Shown here: one piece after another, positions 1 through 10,048 of the stretch | Layout: each line of letters starts with the position of its first letter | Numbering within the stretch: the first letter of the stretch is position 1 | NCBI GenBank assembly: GCA_035631655.1 | Contig: DASQIH010000127.1 | Coordinates: forward strand, 13,546-77,545 | Reading direction: 5' to 3' | From: Gp1-AA122 sp035631655 | Lineage (GTDB): Bacteria; Acidobacteriota; Terriglobia; Terriglobales; Acidobacteriaceae | DNA: 64,000 bases | Notes under the pieces: model-generated | What the model saw: only the letters and a program-made list of their open reading frames with translations | The model's database searches: none | What the model was told of the DNA's origin: nothing | Position numbers and translations under genes: made by a program

Positions 1-530
<530 letters not shown>

Positions 531-540
531 ATCCGGAACT

Positions 541-1761
541 ATGGATTTACTGGCCATTGTGCGGATCGCGATGCGGGCGCTGGCGCGCAACAAGCTGCGC
601 TCCAGCCTGACCATGCTGGGCATCATCATCGGCGTGGGCGCGGTGATCGCTATGGTGGGCGTTGGCCAGGGAGCCCAGCAGCAGGTACAGCAGCAAATCG
701 CGGCCATGGGCTCGAACATGCTGTTCGTGGGCGCCGGTACGGTAACCCGCGGCGGCATGCACATGGGCTGGGGCGCCACCAAGTCGCTGATCTACTCAGA
801 TATGGAGGCCATCCTGCGGGAATGCCCGGCGGTCAAGGCTGCCGCACCCGGCAGCACTGCCAGTGCGCAGGTTGTCTTCGGAAACGACAACTGGGCTACC
901 CGCCTTAACGGCACGGAACCGCAGTACTTCGACATTCGCGACTGGCCATTCCAGGAAGGCACTTCCTTCACGCAAAACGATGTGGAAATGGCTGCCAACG
1001 TCGCTGTGATCGGCGAGACCGTCCGCAAAAACCTGTTTGGCGCCACTGAGCCGCTCGGCCAGACGATCCGCATCAACAATCTGCCCTTCAAAGTTGTCGG
1101 AGTGCTCACCCCGAAGGGTACTTCGGCCGCCATGGGCGACGACCAGGACGACATCATTCTCATACCCATCACCACCCTGCAAAAGAAAGTGACCGGCCAG
1201 GACTGGTTGCGCTGGATCATGGTGTCGGCCTCATCGCGCCAGTCCAGTTACGCCGCGCAACAGCAGATCACCTCGTTGCTGCGCGACCGCCACCGCATTC
1301 GCACTGGCCAGGACGACGACTTCTTCGTGCGCAACCTGGCCGACATGGCGGATCTCGCCGATCAGGCCGGTAGAATCATGACCTTGCTGCTGGCCTCCAT
1401 TGCCAGCGTGTCTTTGATCGTTGGGGGCATCGGCATCATGAATATCATGCTGGTCTCGGTTACCGAACGTACGCGTGAAATTGGGATTCGCATGGCGATC
1501 GGGGCCACCGAGGGCGACGTCCAGCGCCAATTCCTGATTGAGGCGGTGGTGCTCAGCCTGATTGGCGGCGCGATTGGCATCATCTTCGGCACAGGCGCGT
1601 CGTATCTGATCACGCAAACGCTCGGCTGGGCCGTGCTGATTTCACCGACCGCGATTCTTACCGCCGTAGTCTTCTCCATGGCAGTAGGAATTTTCTTCGG
1701 CTTCTATCCCGCGCGAAAAGCCGCGCGCCTGGATCCCATCGAAGCATTGCGCTACGAGTAA
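541..1761 (+). CDS. ABC transporter permease, MacB/FtsX family
   Basis: 406-residue permease partner of the preceding ATPase. It has one TM helix near residues 18-40 after the typical start (ALARNKLRSSLTMLGIIIGVGAVIAM), a periplasmic MacB_PCD-like domain of about 200 residues, then the FtsX domain with three helices (about 279-300, 330-355, 365-390). The motif GGIGIMNIMLVSVTERTREIG is diagnostic of MacB-type permeases, and the protein ends with PARKAARLDPIEALRYE, the usual C-terminus. Length is normal for the single-subunit form in which the ATPase is a separate protein. Expected to work as a dimer with two ATPases in the inner membrane. Substrate unknown. Confidence 0.95.
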   Translation: MDLLAIVRIAMRALARNKLRSSLTMLGIIIGVGAVIAMVGVGQGAQQQVQQQIAAMGSNMLFVGAGTVTRGGMHMGWGATKSLIYSDMEAILRECPAVKAAAPGSTASAQVVFGNDNWATRLNGTEPQYFDIRDWPFQEGTSFTQNDVEMAANVAVIGETVRKNLFGATEPLGQTIRINNLPFKVVGVLTPKGTSAAMGDDQDDIILIPITTLQKKVTGQDWLRWIMVSASSRQSSYAAQQQITSLLRDRHRIRTGQDDDFFVRNLADMADLADQAGRIMTLLLASIASVSLIVGGIGIMNIMLVSVTERTREIGIRMAIGATEGDVQRQFLIEAVVLSLIGGAIGIIFGTGASYLITQTLGWAVLISPTAILTAVVFSMAVGIFFGFYPARKAARLDPIEALRYE

Positions 1762-1875
1762 CGAGGGAACTTGCGACGCATTCGAGCTCGCTTCAGTGTG
1801 TGCTGATTCTTGTACATCGATTCCCTTTTCAGGCCTCTAAGGTCTCGAAGCGGCAGTGTTCATGCCTCTTTTGCG

Positions 1876-1905
1876 TTGACAAAGCGAGCCGATTGTCGGA
1901 ATACT
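1876..1905 (+). promoter_or_regulatory. Candidate sigma-70 promoter for the large BNR protein
   Basis: A perfect -35 TTGACA at 1876-1881 is followed after 18 bases by AATACT (4 of 6 matches to the -10 consensus). Transcription would start near 1912, giving a leader of about 40 bases before the ATG at 1951, which has a Shine-Dalgarno AAGGAAG. Judged by eye only. Confidence 0.4.
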
Positions 1906-1950
1906 GGCTTGCACGCCACCCTTTAGCCCGCTCCAGCACGGTCAAGGAAG

Positions 1951-4900
1951 ATGAATACTGCGCTTCGGTTGTGTCCCCGTGTCTCTTTCTGCGTTCTTTT
2001 TCTGTCGGTACTTTTTCCGGGAAGCAGGGCTCTGGGCCAAGGCTCGAAAATGACATCGGAAACCGCGCCCATTGCGGATTCCGATAAGGACAATCCACAG
2101 GCGCGCGAGCAATGGTTTCGCAAAGGCCGCACGGCGCCTCCCGGACAATCCGCTGCGGAGTTGCGCTACCGCGCGCACCAGCAAAAGATGCGCATGCGTG
2201 CTGCCCGCGCGCAGACAGCTGCCGCGCAACTTGCGTTAACACCCAATGCCCCAGTCACGGGCTGGACCGCGTTAGGTCCCGCGCCACTGGCTTCCGACCC
2301 GGGCACGGGACAGGATTACAACTGGGTGTCCGGGCGCGCGACCAGCGTGGTCATTGATCCGGCGGATACTACGGGCAATACGGTGTACGTAGGGGGCGCA
2401 TTCGGAGGACTCTGGCGTTCGACCAATGCTGCGGCCGCCAGCGCTTCGAGCGTTCAATGGACCCCCATGATTGACAACCAGCCGACTCTGGCGGTGGGGG
2501 CCATCGCGCTGCAGCCGAACAACGCTACTAATAATCTGAGCAACGTGATACTCGTCGGCACGGGGGAAGCCAACAGCTCTGGCGACTCCTACTATGGGCT
2601 GGGTATTCTGCGGTCCACCAACGCTGGGAGTACGTGGTCTCTTATCTCCACCGCGAATGCCGGCGCTTATTCCTTCAAGGGTCTCTCCTTTAGCAAGATT
2701 GCCTTCAGTTCAGCCGCTACGAATGTGGCGGTCGCTGGTGTCGCATCCACATTTCCTGGAGAGCAGGAGGGCGCGGACAATCTAACCGCTCCTCGTGGCG
2801 TGTACTACTCGACGGATTCTGGGGTTAACTGGACCTACGCCAGCGTTCAGGATGGCATGGGTGCCACTGTCGTATCAGCCTCGGCTTCCTCCGTTATCTA
2901 CAATGCTGTCTCCAGAAAGTTCTACGCTGCCATTCGGCGTCACGGGTTCTATTCATCCAGCGACGGGATCACTTGGACTCGCCTGAGCCTGCAGCCGGGC
3001 AGCGCTGGACTTCTGTCCACCAGCAATTGCCCGAATAGCGTCAACTCGAGCACCTGCCCGATTTACCGGGGCGAATTTGCCGTCGTGCCGGGGCGCAACG
3101 AGATGTATGTCTGGTTCATGGACGCGACCTTTACCGGAGAAGTAGATCAGGGTATCTGGCAAAGCAAAGACGGTGGCAACAGCTGGACCTCGATCAGCAC
3201 AACGGGAATCGACTCCTGCGGAGATCCCGGTGCTTTTGGTTGCGGTGTCCAGCAGGGCGAATACAACCTGGAATTGGCAGCGGTGCCCAACGGCAACACT
3301 GCCACCGATCTCTATGCCGGCGCAATCAATATCTTCAAGTGCGCGATCAACAACACTAACAACCCGGCGTGTTCGAACAATCCATTCATGAATCTCACCC
3401 ACGTTTACGGCTGCCTGCAAATCGCGCACGTTCATCCCGATCAGCATGGCGTTGACTCTGTGGTGGCAGGTGGTAAAGACATTCTGTACTTCGCAAATGA
3501 TGGCGGGATTTATCGCGCGCTCGATGGCTTTACCGGCCTGACCACCGGCACCTGTGGCGGAACTAATAATTTCGACAGTCTCAACCAGACGATTGGCTCG
3601 ATAACGGAGTTTGTCTCGTTTTCGCAGGATCCCGGCAATCTCGGAACCCTGCTGGGCGGAACCCAGGACAACGGTTCTCCGGCAACCAGCCAGGCAATGA
3701 CCAGCACGGGCTGGATCAATGTCAACGGCGGAGACGGTGGCTATAACGAGATCAACCCCAACAATCCGACGGAGTGGTTCACGGCCAACACGGACGTGAC
3801 GATCCAACGTTGTACATCGGGTATCAGCTGCACCGGCAATACCTTCAATTTAGTGGTGAGCGCTCCTCAAGTGGGCGGGGATGTAGGACCGTTTTACACG
3901 CCTTACATACTTGACCCACAGGCTACGAGCGAGATGCTGGTGGGCACCTGCCGCCTGTGGCGGGGCACCAGCCAGGGAGCTAACTTTTTAGCGTTCAGCT
4001 TTAATTTTGACACTGGAACCACCGCCACGTGCAACGGAGGCGAAATCAATCAGGCGCGCTCGCTCGCCACCGGAGGTCCAAAGGACACCAATGGGATTTC
4101 GAGCGTGATCTATGTGGGAACGGATGGCACGGGCCCCGTCCTGCTTTCACCGCCACAAGGCGGACGAGTGTTCGTGGCCACTAACGCGAACGGCGGGCCG
4201 GCACTTTGGCAAGATACCACTGGCAACATCAATGGCTTCGGTTACCCGGTATCCAGCATCGCGATCGATTCCTCCGACAGCACCGGTAGCACGGCTTACG
4301 TAACCATCATGGGCTTCTCCGGCTTTCCTGGAGTTTCTCACGTATTCAAGACCACCAACGCGGGGCAAAGCTGGGCGGATTTCTCCGCTGGACTTCCGGA
4401 CGCCCCCGCCAATTCCATCGTGGTGGACGCCGGGCCCACCCCGGAAAACGGAACTGTATACGTGGGAACGGACGTAGGTGTTTTCAGTAGCCCGACTCTG
4501 TCCGCGAGCTGGACCGAGGTTGGCCCAACCCCTTCCAGCGGGCCCGGCTTCATTCCCAATGTGCCTGTGACCAAGCTGCGAATCTTCAATTCCGGCGGGC
4601 AGAAACTTCTGCGCGCCTCAACTTACGGCCGGGGCGTCTGGCAGTTCCCGCTCAGCGTCACACCAGACTTCGCTATGGCGGCAGATAAACTTCAGCTGTC
4701 TGCGTTCCCGAATCAAACAGCAACGTTCAATGGCAATCTGTATGCACTTTTTGGGTATAACAACGCCGTGACCCTCAGCTGCGGGACAGGAGCCCCGCCG
4801 ACCTGCAACGTACCCAGCGGAGTGATACCTTCTCCGGGCGGAACACCATTTGCCATAAGCGCAAGCGGTCCTGCCGTCTTCGACTACAGCTTCAACATCC

Positions 4901-6138
4901 ATGGCGTTGGCAGCGACTCAACGACGCACGACCTGCCGGTAGCATTTCATGTACTCGATTTCTCTATCTACTCGGTCCAACCTACCAATGTGATTGCGAA
5001 CCAAGGGAGCGAATCTCAGCCGAGTTCTATCAGCTTGCTCGCCGTCGGGCAGTTTTCAGGGGTTGTCACCCTCAGCTGCGATCCAAATACCGTGCCTCCG
5101 GGTGCGACCTGCTATTTCTCGCCCAGTTCATTAAGTCCCGGGAGTACCCTGTCAGCAAGCAATTTTACGCTGGGGACAACATCCGCCACGCCGGTAGCTA
5201 GCTACCCCATCACGATCCTCGTCAATTCGGCTGGGGCACCCTCCGCCAAGACGACAACCGTGACTGTAACGGTCCAGTCGGGGAAAGATTACAACGTTGT
5301 TGTCGGTGCAGTTGGAGGCACCATCCCGGGCGGCTCCAGCAGCTTCCCAATAACTTTGACCTCTGTGAATGGTTACAGTGGCACAGTCAATCTCGCCTGC
5401 AACACATACCCAGACCTCACGTTATTCACCTGCAGCGTCAATCCTTCTCTGATTTTGCTGGGTACTGGGCAGAGTGGTTCGGCCAGTGGCAGTTTACAGG
5501 CAAATATCGGGATACAAGTTCGTACATACACGGTACGGGTGTTTGCCTCCGATTCGACAGCGGGGCTAAGCCACGAAATAGATACGGATTTTTCGGTCAA
5601 TGACTTCCAGTTTGTGCCAACCAATGGCGTTGCCACGGTGACGGCCGGGCAGGCGGCGAATTACACTCTGAAGATCACGCCCCTTGGCCCGGGGGGCTTC
5701 ACAAATTCCATTTCTTTGGCATGTGCGGGACTGCCGGCGCAGGCGACTTGCTCCTTCTCGCCCACCAGTGTGACTCCAGGAGCGAATGCCACGACCATCA
5801 CCTTGAACATCTCGACTACAACGCGCGCAGCTTCTCTGCACAGATCGAAGGAATTTTATGCGCTGTCGCTGCCCTTCGCCGGCCTGCTCCTGGTGTTCGG
5901 TGGTGTATTCGCAGACAGGTGGCGCCGTTCCAAGACCTGGTTGGCAGCCGCATTCCTGATGGCTTTCGGAGTAAGTCTCTTGTTAGTTGCGTGCGGAGGA
6001 GGTGGTGGCAACGGAAATACTCCACCTCCCCCGCCTCCGCCCCCCTCGGGAACGCCTGCGGGTTCCTACACCATTACGGTGAATGCCACGTCCGGGCTCC
6101 TCGCGCACAGCACCAGCGTGAGCCTGACGGTGCAGTAG
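1951..6138 (+). CDS. Large secreted BNR-repeat / Ig-like protein with C-terminal membrane hairpin
   Basis: 1395 residues. An N-terminal signal peptide (hydrophobic FCVLFLSVLF, probable cleavage after ALG) is followed by about 850 residues of sortilin/BNR-type beta-propeller repeats with motifs such as GGLWRSTNA, GVYYSTDSGVNWTY and VFKTTNAGQSWADF. Four or so Ig-like modules follow (about 900-1295), each with a pair like VTLSC...CSFSPTS. Residues about 1304-1322 and 1330-1347 are hydrophobic, ending in LLLVACGGGG (Cys1348), then a polyproline stretch and a final strand segment ending SVSLTVQ. Start chosen for AAGGAAG 5 bases upstream. Propellers of this kind occur in secreted carbohydrate-active and sortilin-like proteins; no catalytic residues can be assigned, so the role is unknown, probably at the cell surface. 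Confidence 0.85.
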   Translation: MNTALRLCPRVSFCVLFLSVLFPGSRALGQGSKMTSETAPIADSDKDNPQAREQWFRKGRTAPPGQSAAELRYRAHQQKMRMRAARAQTAAAQLALTPNAPVTGWTALGPAPLASDPGTGQDYNWVSGRATSVVIDPADTTGNTVYVGGAFGGLWRSTNAAAASASSVQWTPMIDNQPTLAVGAIALQPNNATNNLSNVILVGTGEANSSGDSYYGLGILRSTNAGSTWSLISTANAGAYSFKGLSFSKIAFSSAATNVAVAGVASTFPGEQEGADNLTAPRGVYYSTDSGVNWTYASVQDGMGATVVSASASSVIYNAVSRKFYAAIRRHGFYSSSDGITWTRLSLQPGSAGLLSTSNCPNSVNSSTCPIYRGEFAVVPGRNEMYVWFMDATFTGEVDQGIWQSKDGGNSWTSISTTGIDSCGDPGAFGCGVQQGEYNLELAAVPNGNTATDLYAGAINIFKCAINNTNNPACSNNPFMNLTHVYGCLQIAHVHPDQHGVDSVVAGGKDILYFANDGGIYRALDGFTGLTTGTCGGTNNFDSLNQTIGSITEFVSFSQDPGNLGTLLGGTQDNGSPATSQAMTSTGWINVNGGDGGYNEINPNNPTEWFTANTDVTIQRCTSGISCTGNTFNLVVSAPQVGGDVGPFYTPYILDPQATSEMLVGTCRLWRGTSQGANFLAFSFNFDTGTTATCNGGEINQARSLATGGPKDTNGISSVIYVGTDGTGPVLLSPPQGGRVFVATNANGGPALWQDTTGNINGFGYPVSSIAIDSSDSTGSTAYVTIMGFSGFPGVSHVFKTTNAGQSWADFSAGLPDAPANSIVVDAGPTPENGTVYVGTDVGVFSSPTLSASWTEVGPTPSSGPGFIPNVPVTKLRIFNSGGQKLLRASTYGRGVWQFPLSVTPDFAMAADKLQLSAFPNQTATFNGNLYALFGYNNAVTLSCGTGAPPTCNVPSGVIPSPGGTPFAISASGPAVFDYSFNIHGVGSDSTTHDLPVAFHVLDFSIYSVQPTNVIANQGSESQPSSISLLAVGQFSGVVTLSCDPNTVPPGATCYFSPSSLSPGSTLSASNFTLGTTSATPVASYPITILVNSAGAPSAKTTTVTVTVQSGKDYNVVVGAVGGTIPGGSSSFPITLTSVNGYSGTVNLACNTYPDLTLFTCSVNPSLILLGTGQSGSASGSLQANIGIQVRTYTVRVFASDSTAGLSHEIDTDFSVNDFQFVPTNGVATVTAGQAANYTLKITPLGPGGFTNSISLACAGLPAQATCSFSPTSVTPGANATTITLNISTTTRAASLHRSKEFYALSLPFAGLLLVFGGVFADRWRRSKTWLAAAFLMAFGVSLLLVACGGGGGNGNTPPPPPPPPSGTPAGSYTITVNATSGLLAHSTSVSLTVQ

Positions 6139-6189
6139 GATTATTCTGAAACGTGCAATTCACTCCAAGCAAAATGGCTACCATCCTGC

Positions 6190-7446
6190 ATGCCTGACCA
6201 GCGCTACGACATCGTCGTGATTGGCGGCGGAATTGTGGGTCTTTCGGTCGCCTGGGAGGCCACGAGGCGCTTCCCCGATTTGCGCCTGCTCGTGGTCGAA
6301 AAAGAAGACGCCCTGGCGCGCCACCAAAGCGGCCACAACAGTGGCGTGATCCATTCGGGGGTTTACTACAAGCCCGGCTCAGTCAAAGCGCGCACCTGTG
6401 TCCAAGGGGCAGCCGCGATGGTCGAGTTCTGCCGCCAACATTCGATTCCCCACCAGATTTGCGGCAAGGTGATTGTCGCGACCACCGACGACGAAATTCC
6501 CTGTCTCGAGGAATTGCGGGAGCGCGGGCAGGCTAATGGCATCTCCGGTCTAGGATTGCTGAACCGCCAGGAACTGCTCGAGATTGAACCGCACTGTCAT
6601 GGTGTTCGCGCCTTACATGTACCGGGCACAGGAATAACCGATTACGTCGCTGTCAGCATGAAGTATGCGGAGTTGATCACGAAACAGGGAGGACAGATTC
6701 GCACTGGTTGCGAAGTCTCCGGATTCGTGCCGCGGAACGCGGAAACCACAGTCGAGACCACCCAGGGCGCGTTCGCCACGCGATACGTCATCAACTGTGC
6801 CGGCCTGCAGAGCGACCGAATCAGCCGGCTGGCGGGAAATACGCCTGAGGTGCGCATCGTGCCGTTTCGCGGCGAGTATTACGATCTGATCCCCGAGCGC
6901 CAGCACCTGGTGCGCGCTCTGATCTATCCGGTAGCGGATCCGCGCTTCCCCTTCCTGGGCGTGCACTTCACGCGACGCATTCATGGCGGCGTGGATGCTG
7001 GCCCAAATGCCGTGCTTTCGTTCAAGCGTGAAGGCTATCGCAAAACCGATTTCAGCCTGCGCGACACACTCTCGGAATTTACATATCCGGGCTTCTGGCG
7101 CATGGCAGGCAAGTACTGGCAGAGCGGGCTGGGCGAGTTCTATCGCTCCTTCAGCAAGCCGGCGTTCGTGCGGGCGCTGCAGCGCCTCGTGCCGGAAATT
7201 AAGGCATCTGACTTGCGCCCCGGAGGCTCCGGGGTTCGCGCCCAGGCACTTGGTCGTGACGGCTCGCTGGTCGACGATTTTCAATTCTTGTGTTCTGGGA
7301 AGATGTTGCACGTGTGCAATGTTCCCTCTCCCGCTGCAACGGCCTCGATCCCGATCGGCCGCGCCATTGTGCGGATGGCGGAAGAAAGTTTTGGGCTGAG
7401 CAGCAGTGGTAAGGTGTCCAGCGGGCACTCACCTGCTAGGATGTAG
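6190..7446 (+). CDS. lhgO: L-2-hydroxyglutarate oxidase
   Basis: 418-residue FAD-dependent DAO-family enzyme oxidising L-2-hydroxyglutarate to 2-oxoglutarate, a metabolite-repair and lysine-catabolism step. The FAD-binding Rossmann motif IVVIGGGIVGLSVAWEA is at the N-terminus, followed by the family signature HQSGHNSGVIHSGVYYKPGS; the C-terminal part holds GVRAQALGRDGSLVDDF and HVCNVPSPAATASIPIG. Length fits the family (about 400). There is no good Shine-Dalgarno; TACCAT lies five bases before the ATG, so the message may be leaderless. proC follows 29 bases downstream on the same strand. Confidence 0.95.
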   Translation: MPDQRYDIVVIGGGIVGLSVAWEATRRFPDLRLLVVEKEDALARHQSGHNSGVIHSGVYYKPGSVKARTCVQGAAAMVEFCRQHSIPHQICGKVIVATTDDEIPCLEELRERGQANGISGLGLLNRQELLEIEPHCHGVRALHVPGTGITDYVAVSMKYAELITKQGGQIRTGCEVSGFVPRNAETTVETTQGAFATRYVINCAGLQSDRISRLAGNTPEVRIVPFRGEYYDLIPERQHLVRALIYPVADPRFPFLGVHFTRRIHGGVDAGPNAVLSFKREGYRKTDFSLRDTLSEFTYPGFWRMAGKYWQSGLGEFYRSFSKPAFVRALQRLVPEIKASDLRPGGSGVRAQALGRDGSLVDDFQFLCSGKMLHVCNVPSPAATASIPIGRAIVRMAEESFGLSSSGKVSSGHSPARM

Positions 7447-7475
7447 ATTCAGTTTCAAAAAGCCACGGAGGCAAG

Positions 7476-8303
7476 ATGGGCACAAGTGTATCCGGCAAGC
7501 GCGTAGCAGTTTTAGGGGCTGGGAAAATCGGCAGCATACTGTTGCAGGCCCTGCTGAAGGAGCGCCTGCTCTCGCCTGCCACCACGACCGCTACCGTGCA
7601 GCATGCGGAGCGGGCGCGCGGGTTGGCAGAGCGGCTGAAGATTCAGGTGGGCACGAACAACGTTGCCGCCGTGCGCAAGGCGGACATTATTTTCATTTGC
7701 GTTAAACCACCTATAGTCGTTGACGTAGTGAAGGAGATCCGGGCGGTGGTAACTCCCAAACAGCTGGTCATCTCGGTGGCCGCTTCCGTCCCTACTCATT
7801 TGATCGAGAGCGGGCTGCGCGGCAACATCCCGGTCATTCGTGCCATGCCGAATACCCCTTGCGTGGTGGAAGCCGGCATGACGGCGCTGTGCAAGGGAAA
7901 GTTCGCGGAGGAGAAACACATCCAGCTCGCCACCGCCCTGTTCAACGTATTTGGCCGCACGGTCGTGGTGGACGAGAAACACATGGATGCGGTCACCGGT
8001 TTGTCGGCAAGCGGCCCGGCGTATATCTACATCATTCTGGAATCGCTGGCGGAAGCGGGCGTCAAGGTCGGTTTGCCGCGAGATGTAGCCACGCTGCTGG
8101 CGGCGCAAACGGCACTGGGCGCGGCTAAGGTCGTGCTCGAAACTGGCGATCACCCGGCTCTGCTCAAAGACGCCGTCACCACCCCCGCCGGCTGCACGAT
8201 TGATGGCATCCTCGAACTGGAGGAAGGCAAGCTGCGTGTGACCTTGATCAAGGCCGTAGTGAAAGCAGCACAGCGGGCGAAGGAATTGGCCTTTGTAAGT
8301 TAA
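7476..8303 (+). CDS. proC: Pyrroline-5-carboxylate reductase
   Basis: 275 residues; catalyses the last step of proline synthesis, reducing 1-pyrroline-5-carboxylate with NAD(P)H. N-terminal Rossmann motif VAVLGAGKIGSILLQALL, the IRAMPNTPC segment, and the C-terminal dimerisation signature with SGPAYIYIILESLAEAGVKVGLPRDVA and LKDAVTTPAGCTIDGI are all present. A GGAGG five bases before the ATG fixes the start. It may be co-transcribed with lhgO (29-base gap) but the link is not functional in an obvious way. Complete and normal. Confidence 0.97.
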   Translation: MGTSVSGKRVAVLGAGKIGSILLQALLKERLLSPATTTATVQHAERARGLAERLKIQVGTNNVAAVRKADIIFICVKPPIVVDVVKEIRAVVTPKQLVISVAASVPTHLIESGLRGNIPVIRAMPNTPCVVEAGMTALCKGKFAEEKHIQLATALFNVFGRTVVVDEKHMDAVTGLSASGPAYIYIILESLAEAGVKVGLPRDVATLLAAQTALGAAKVVLETGDHPALLKDAVTTPAGCTIDGILELEEGKLRVTLIKAVVKAAQRAKELAFVS

Positions 8304-8321
8304 AGCTATCGCGAACCGCTA

Positions 8322-9845
8322 TCAGGGGAGAGCGAACTTGATGACGATCTCAGCCTGCATGTCCACAGGATCGCCATTCAGCTTGTAGGGCTCGTAACGC
8401 CACTGCCGCACCGCCGCCACAGCCGCATTCGCCAAGAATGCATTGCCACGCACGGCCTTTACCTCTGCCACCCGGCCATCCTTGCCAATGCGCGCCTGCA
8501 ACACCACATCGCCGTCGATGTGCTGCTGCTTTGCCTGATAGGGATAAATAGGATCCACCCGGTGAAGCAGTTTCCCCCCCGTGACGCCCTGCGAGACCCG
8601 CGGGGCGAGAACCGGAGCCGCGACGCTCGGCGATGGAAGGGTTATTCCCGGACTGATTGTCGACAGTGAAGACCGGGGAAGCGATGCCACGACTTGCTGC
8701 TCAGGAGCGAGCTTGGTTGGGACGTTTTGCGTCTCTGGGCTAGCCTGCGCGGCTGAGGAGACCGAATCGGTTTTCGCCGTTTCGCCCGCGACGTTCGTTG
8801 GTTGTCCTTCGGGTCCGCCGGCCGCAGGTTTCTGTTGATACACGATATTGCCATCCTGGAAAACAACCAGCCCTCCCGCATCGTTCTTCGTCGTGTGTTT
8901 GCGCTGGCTGCCAGCAGAGGGTTTCACGGCCTTGCTCCTCAGCTTCGCTGGCGTTGTCTCCGGCGTGGTTTCTTCCGGCACTGCCTCCGTGGGGTGGCTT
9001 TCTGCCGCCGCCACGGTGGGGGCGGCTTGCGGCGCCCGGTCATTATAGGCTCTTTGCCATCCCCAGCGGAATCCCAACAGCAGACACAACACCGTCGCGA
9101 GTGCCAGGACCACGGCGCGCAGGATTCGGGTCGACTGGTCCACGGCCGGAAGTTCATGATCAGGTTGCTCGGCGAGAGCAATGACTGCCTGCTCGGGATA
9201 ACTGACGGGCTCGACTGTCCTGGCGGAGGTTGGAGCGGGCGCGGGTGCGCTTACCGGCGGGGCAGTTGCCTTCCCCACTGAACTTTGTAGAGCTTCCGTA
9301 ACCCACTGTCCGAGATCCTGTAGGGTCGTGAGGTCCCGCTCTCCGAAAGCATCCGCTTGGGGTGCAAAAATCTCGAAGACCCCAACTAAATCGGACCCTA
9401 AGAATAGGGGCACCACGACGATGGAGCGCACCCCCAGCTGCCGGCAGGCATCGGGGTCAACGCGCGGGTCCGTTTCTGTATCACTGCACCACTGGCGCTT
9501 TCGCCCGCGAATGCAGGCCCCGGTCAGTCCCGACTCGGTATTGATCCGCACCCCCAAGTCTGGGACGGTGGCGCCGGCTGCCGCTCGGCAAACCACTACA
9601 CCGTTTCGCTCCAGAGCGATAGCCGCGCCGCTGGCACCTGTACCCATGCGAGCGCGATCGGCCAAGTCGTGCAGAATCAGGTCCAGAGCCAACTGGGAGG
9701 ACTCAAGCCCTTGGGCCGCGAGCGTCGAGGCTACTTCCCCGAGATGCGATTCGATTTGCACTTTCTTCCTCTGCTCCGATGGTGACGCGGGCAGTGGTTC
9801 TACATCCTCCAACGGCTTGGGTCGCAATGGATGGGTAAAGGCCAT
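8322..9845 (-). CDS. GAF domain - TM - TonB C-terminal domain fusion protein
   Basis: 507 residues. Residues about 30-190 form a GAF-like ligand/redox-sensing domain (GASGAAIALERNGVVVCRAA, GLTGACIRGRKRQWCSDTETD, SIVVVPLFLGSDLVGVFEIF). A TM helix follows (ILRAVVLALATVLCLLLGF, about 245-265), then a long Ala/Pro/Thr-rich linker and a TonB_C domain over the last 90 residues (GDVVLQARIGKDGRVAEVKAV, AAVRQWRYEPYKLNG). This predicts a cytoplasmic GAF and a periplasmic TonB end that contacts TonB-dependent receptors or another envelope partner. Ordinary TonB has only a short cytoplasmic tail. No exbB/exbD genes are nearby. Start is the only Met before the conserved part; its Shine-Dalgarno is weak. 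Confidence 0.85.
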   Translation of the reverse strand: MAFTHPLRPKPLEDVEPLPASPSEQRKKVQIESHLGEVASTLAAQGLESSQLALDLILHDLADRARMGTGASGAAIALERNGVVVCRAAAGATVPDLGVRINTESGLTGACIRGRKRQWCSDTETDPRVDPDACRQLGVRSIVVVPLFLGSDLVGVFEIFAPQADAFGERDLTTLQDLGQWVTEALQSSVGKATAPPVSAPAPAPTSARTVEPVSYPEQAVIALAEQPDHELPAVDQSTRILRAVVLALATVLCLLLGFRWGWQRAYNDRAPQAAPTVAAAESHPTEAVPEETTPETTPAKLRSKAVKPSAGSQRKHTTKNDAGGLVVFQDGNIVYQQKPAAGGPEGQPTNVAGETAKTDSVSSAAQASPETQNVPTKLAPEQQVVASLPRSSLSTISPGITLPSPSVAAPVLAPRVSQGVTGGKLLHRVDPIYPYQAKQQHIDGDVVLQARIGKDGRVAEVKAVRGNAFLANAAVAAVRQWRYEPYKLNGDPVDMQAEIVIKFALP

Positions 9846-10048
9846 GGGGTCCGGATTTTTATGACGTAGACTTGAGGCTGCTCATCCTACAGCTGTCCTG
9901 GGGACGCAGGGGCGCGGTTGGATTGTACAGCTGTGCTCGATGGAACGGAGTTTTACTCCAAACGACCGGGTTGTCAATATGAAAGAAGGACACTCGGCTT
10001 GTAGAGGCGCATTGCGCGACGACAAAGTGGTCCGCGTCCCTCCCAGCT

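Noticed and set aside
2953..3807. A 284-codon minus-strand frame within the BNR protein gene
   Set aside because: Shadow frame: no motif, no ribosome binding site, and the plus strand reads as a continuous propeller protein.
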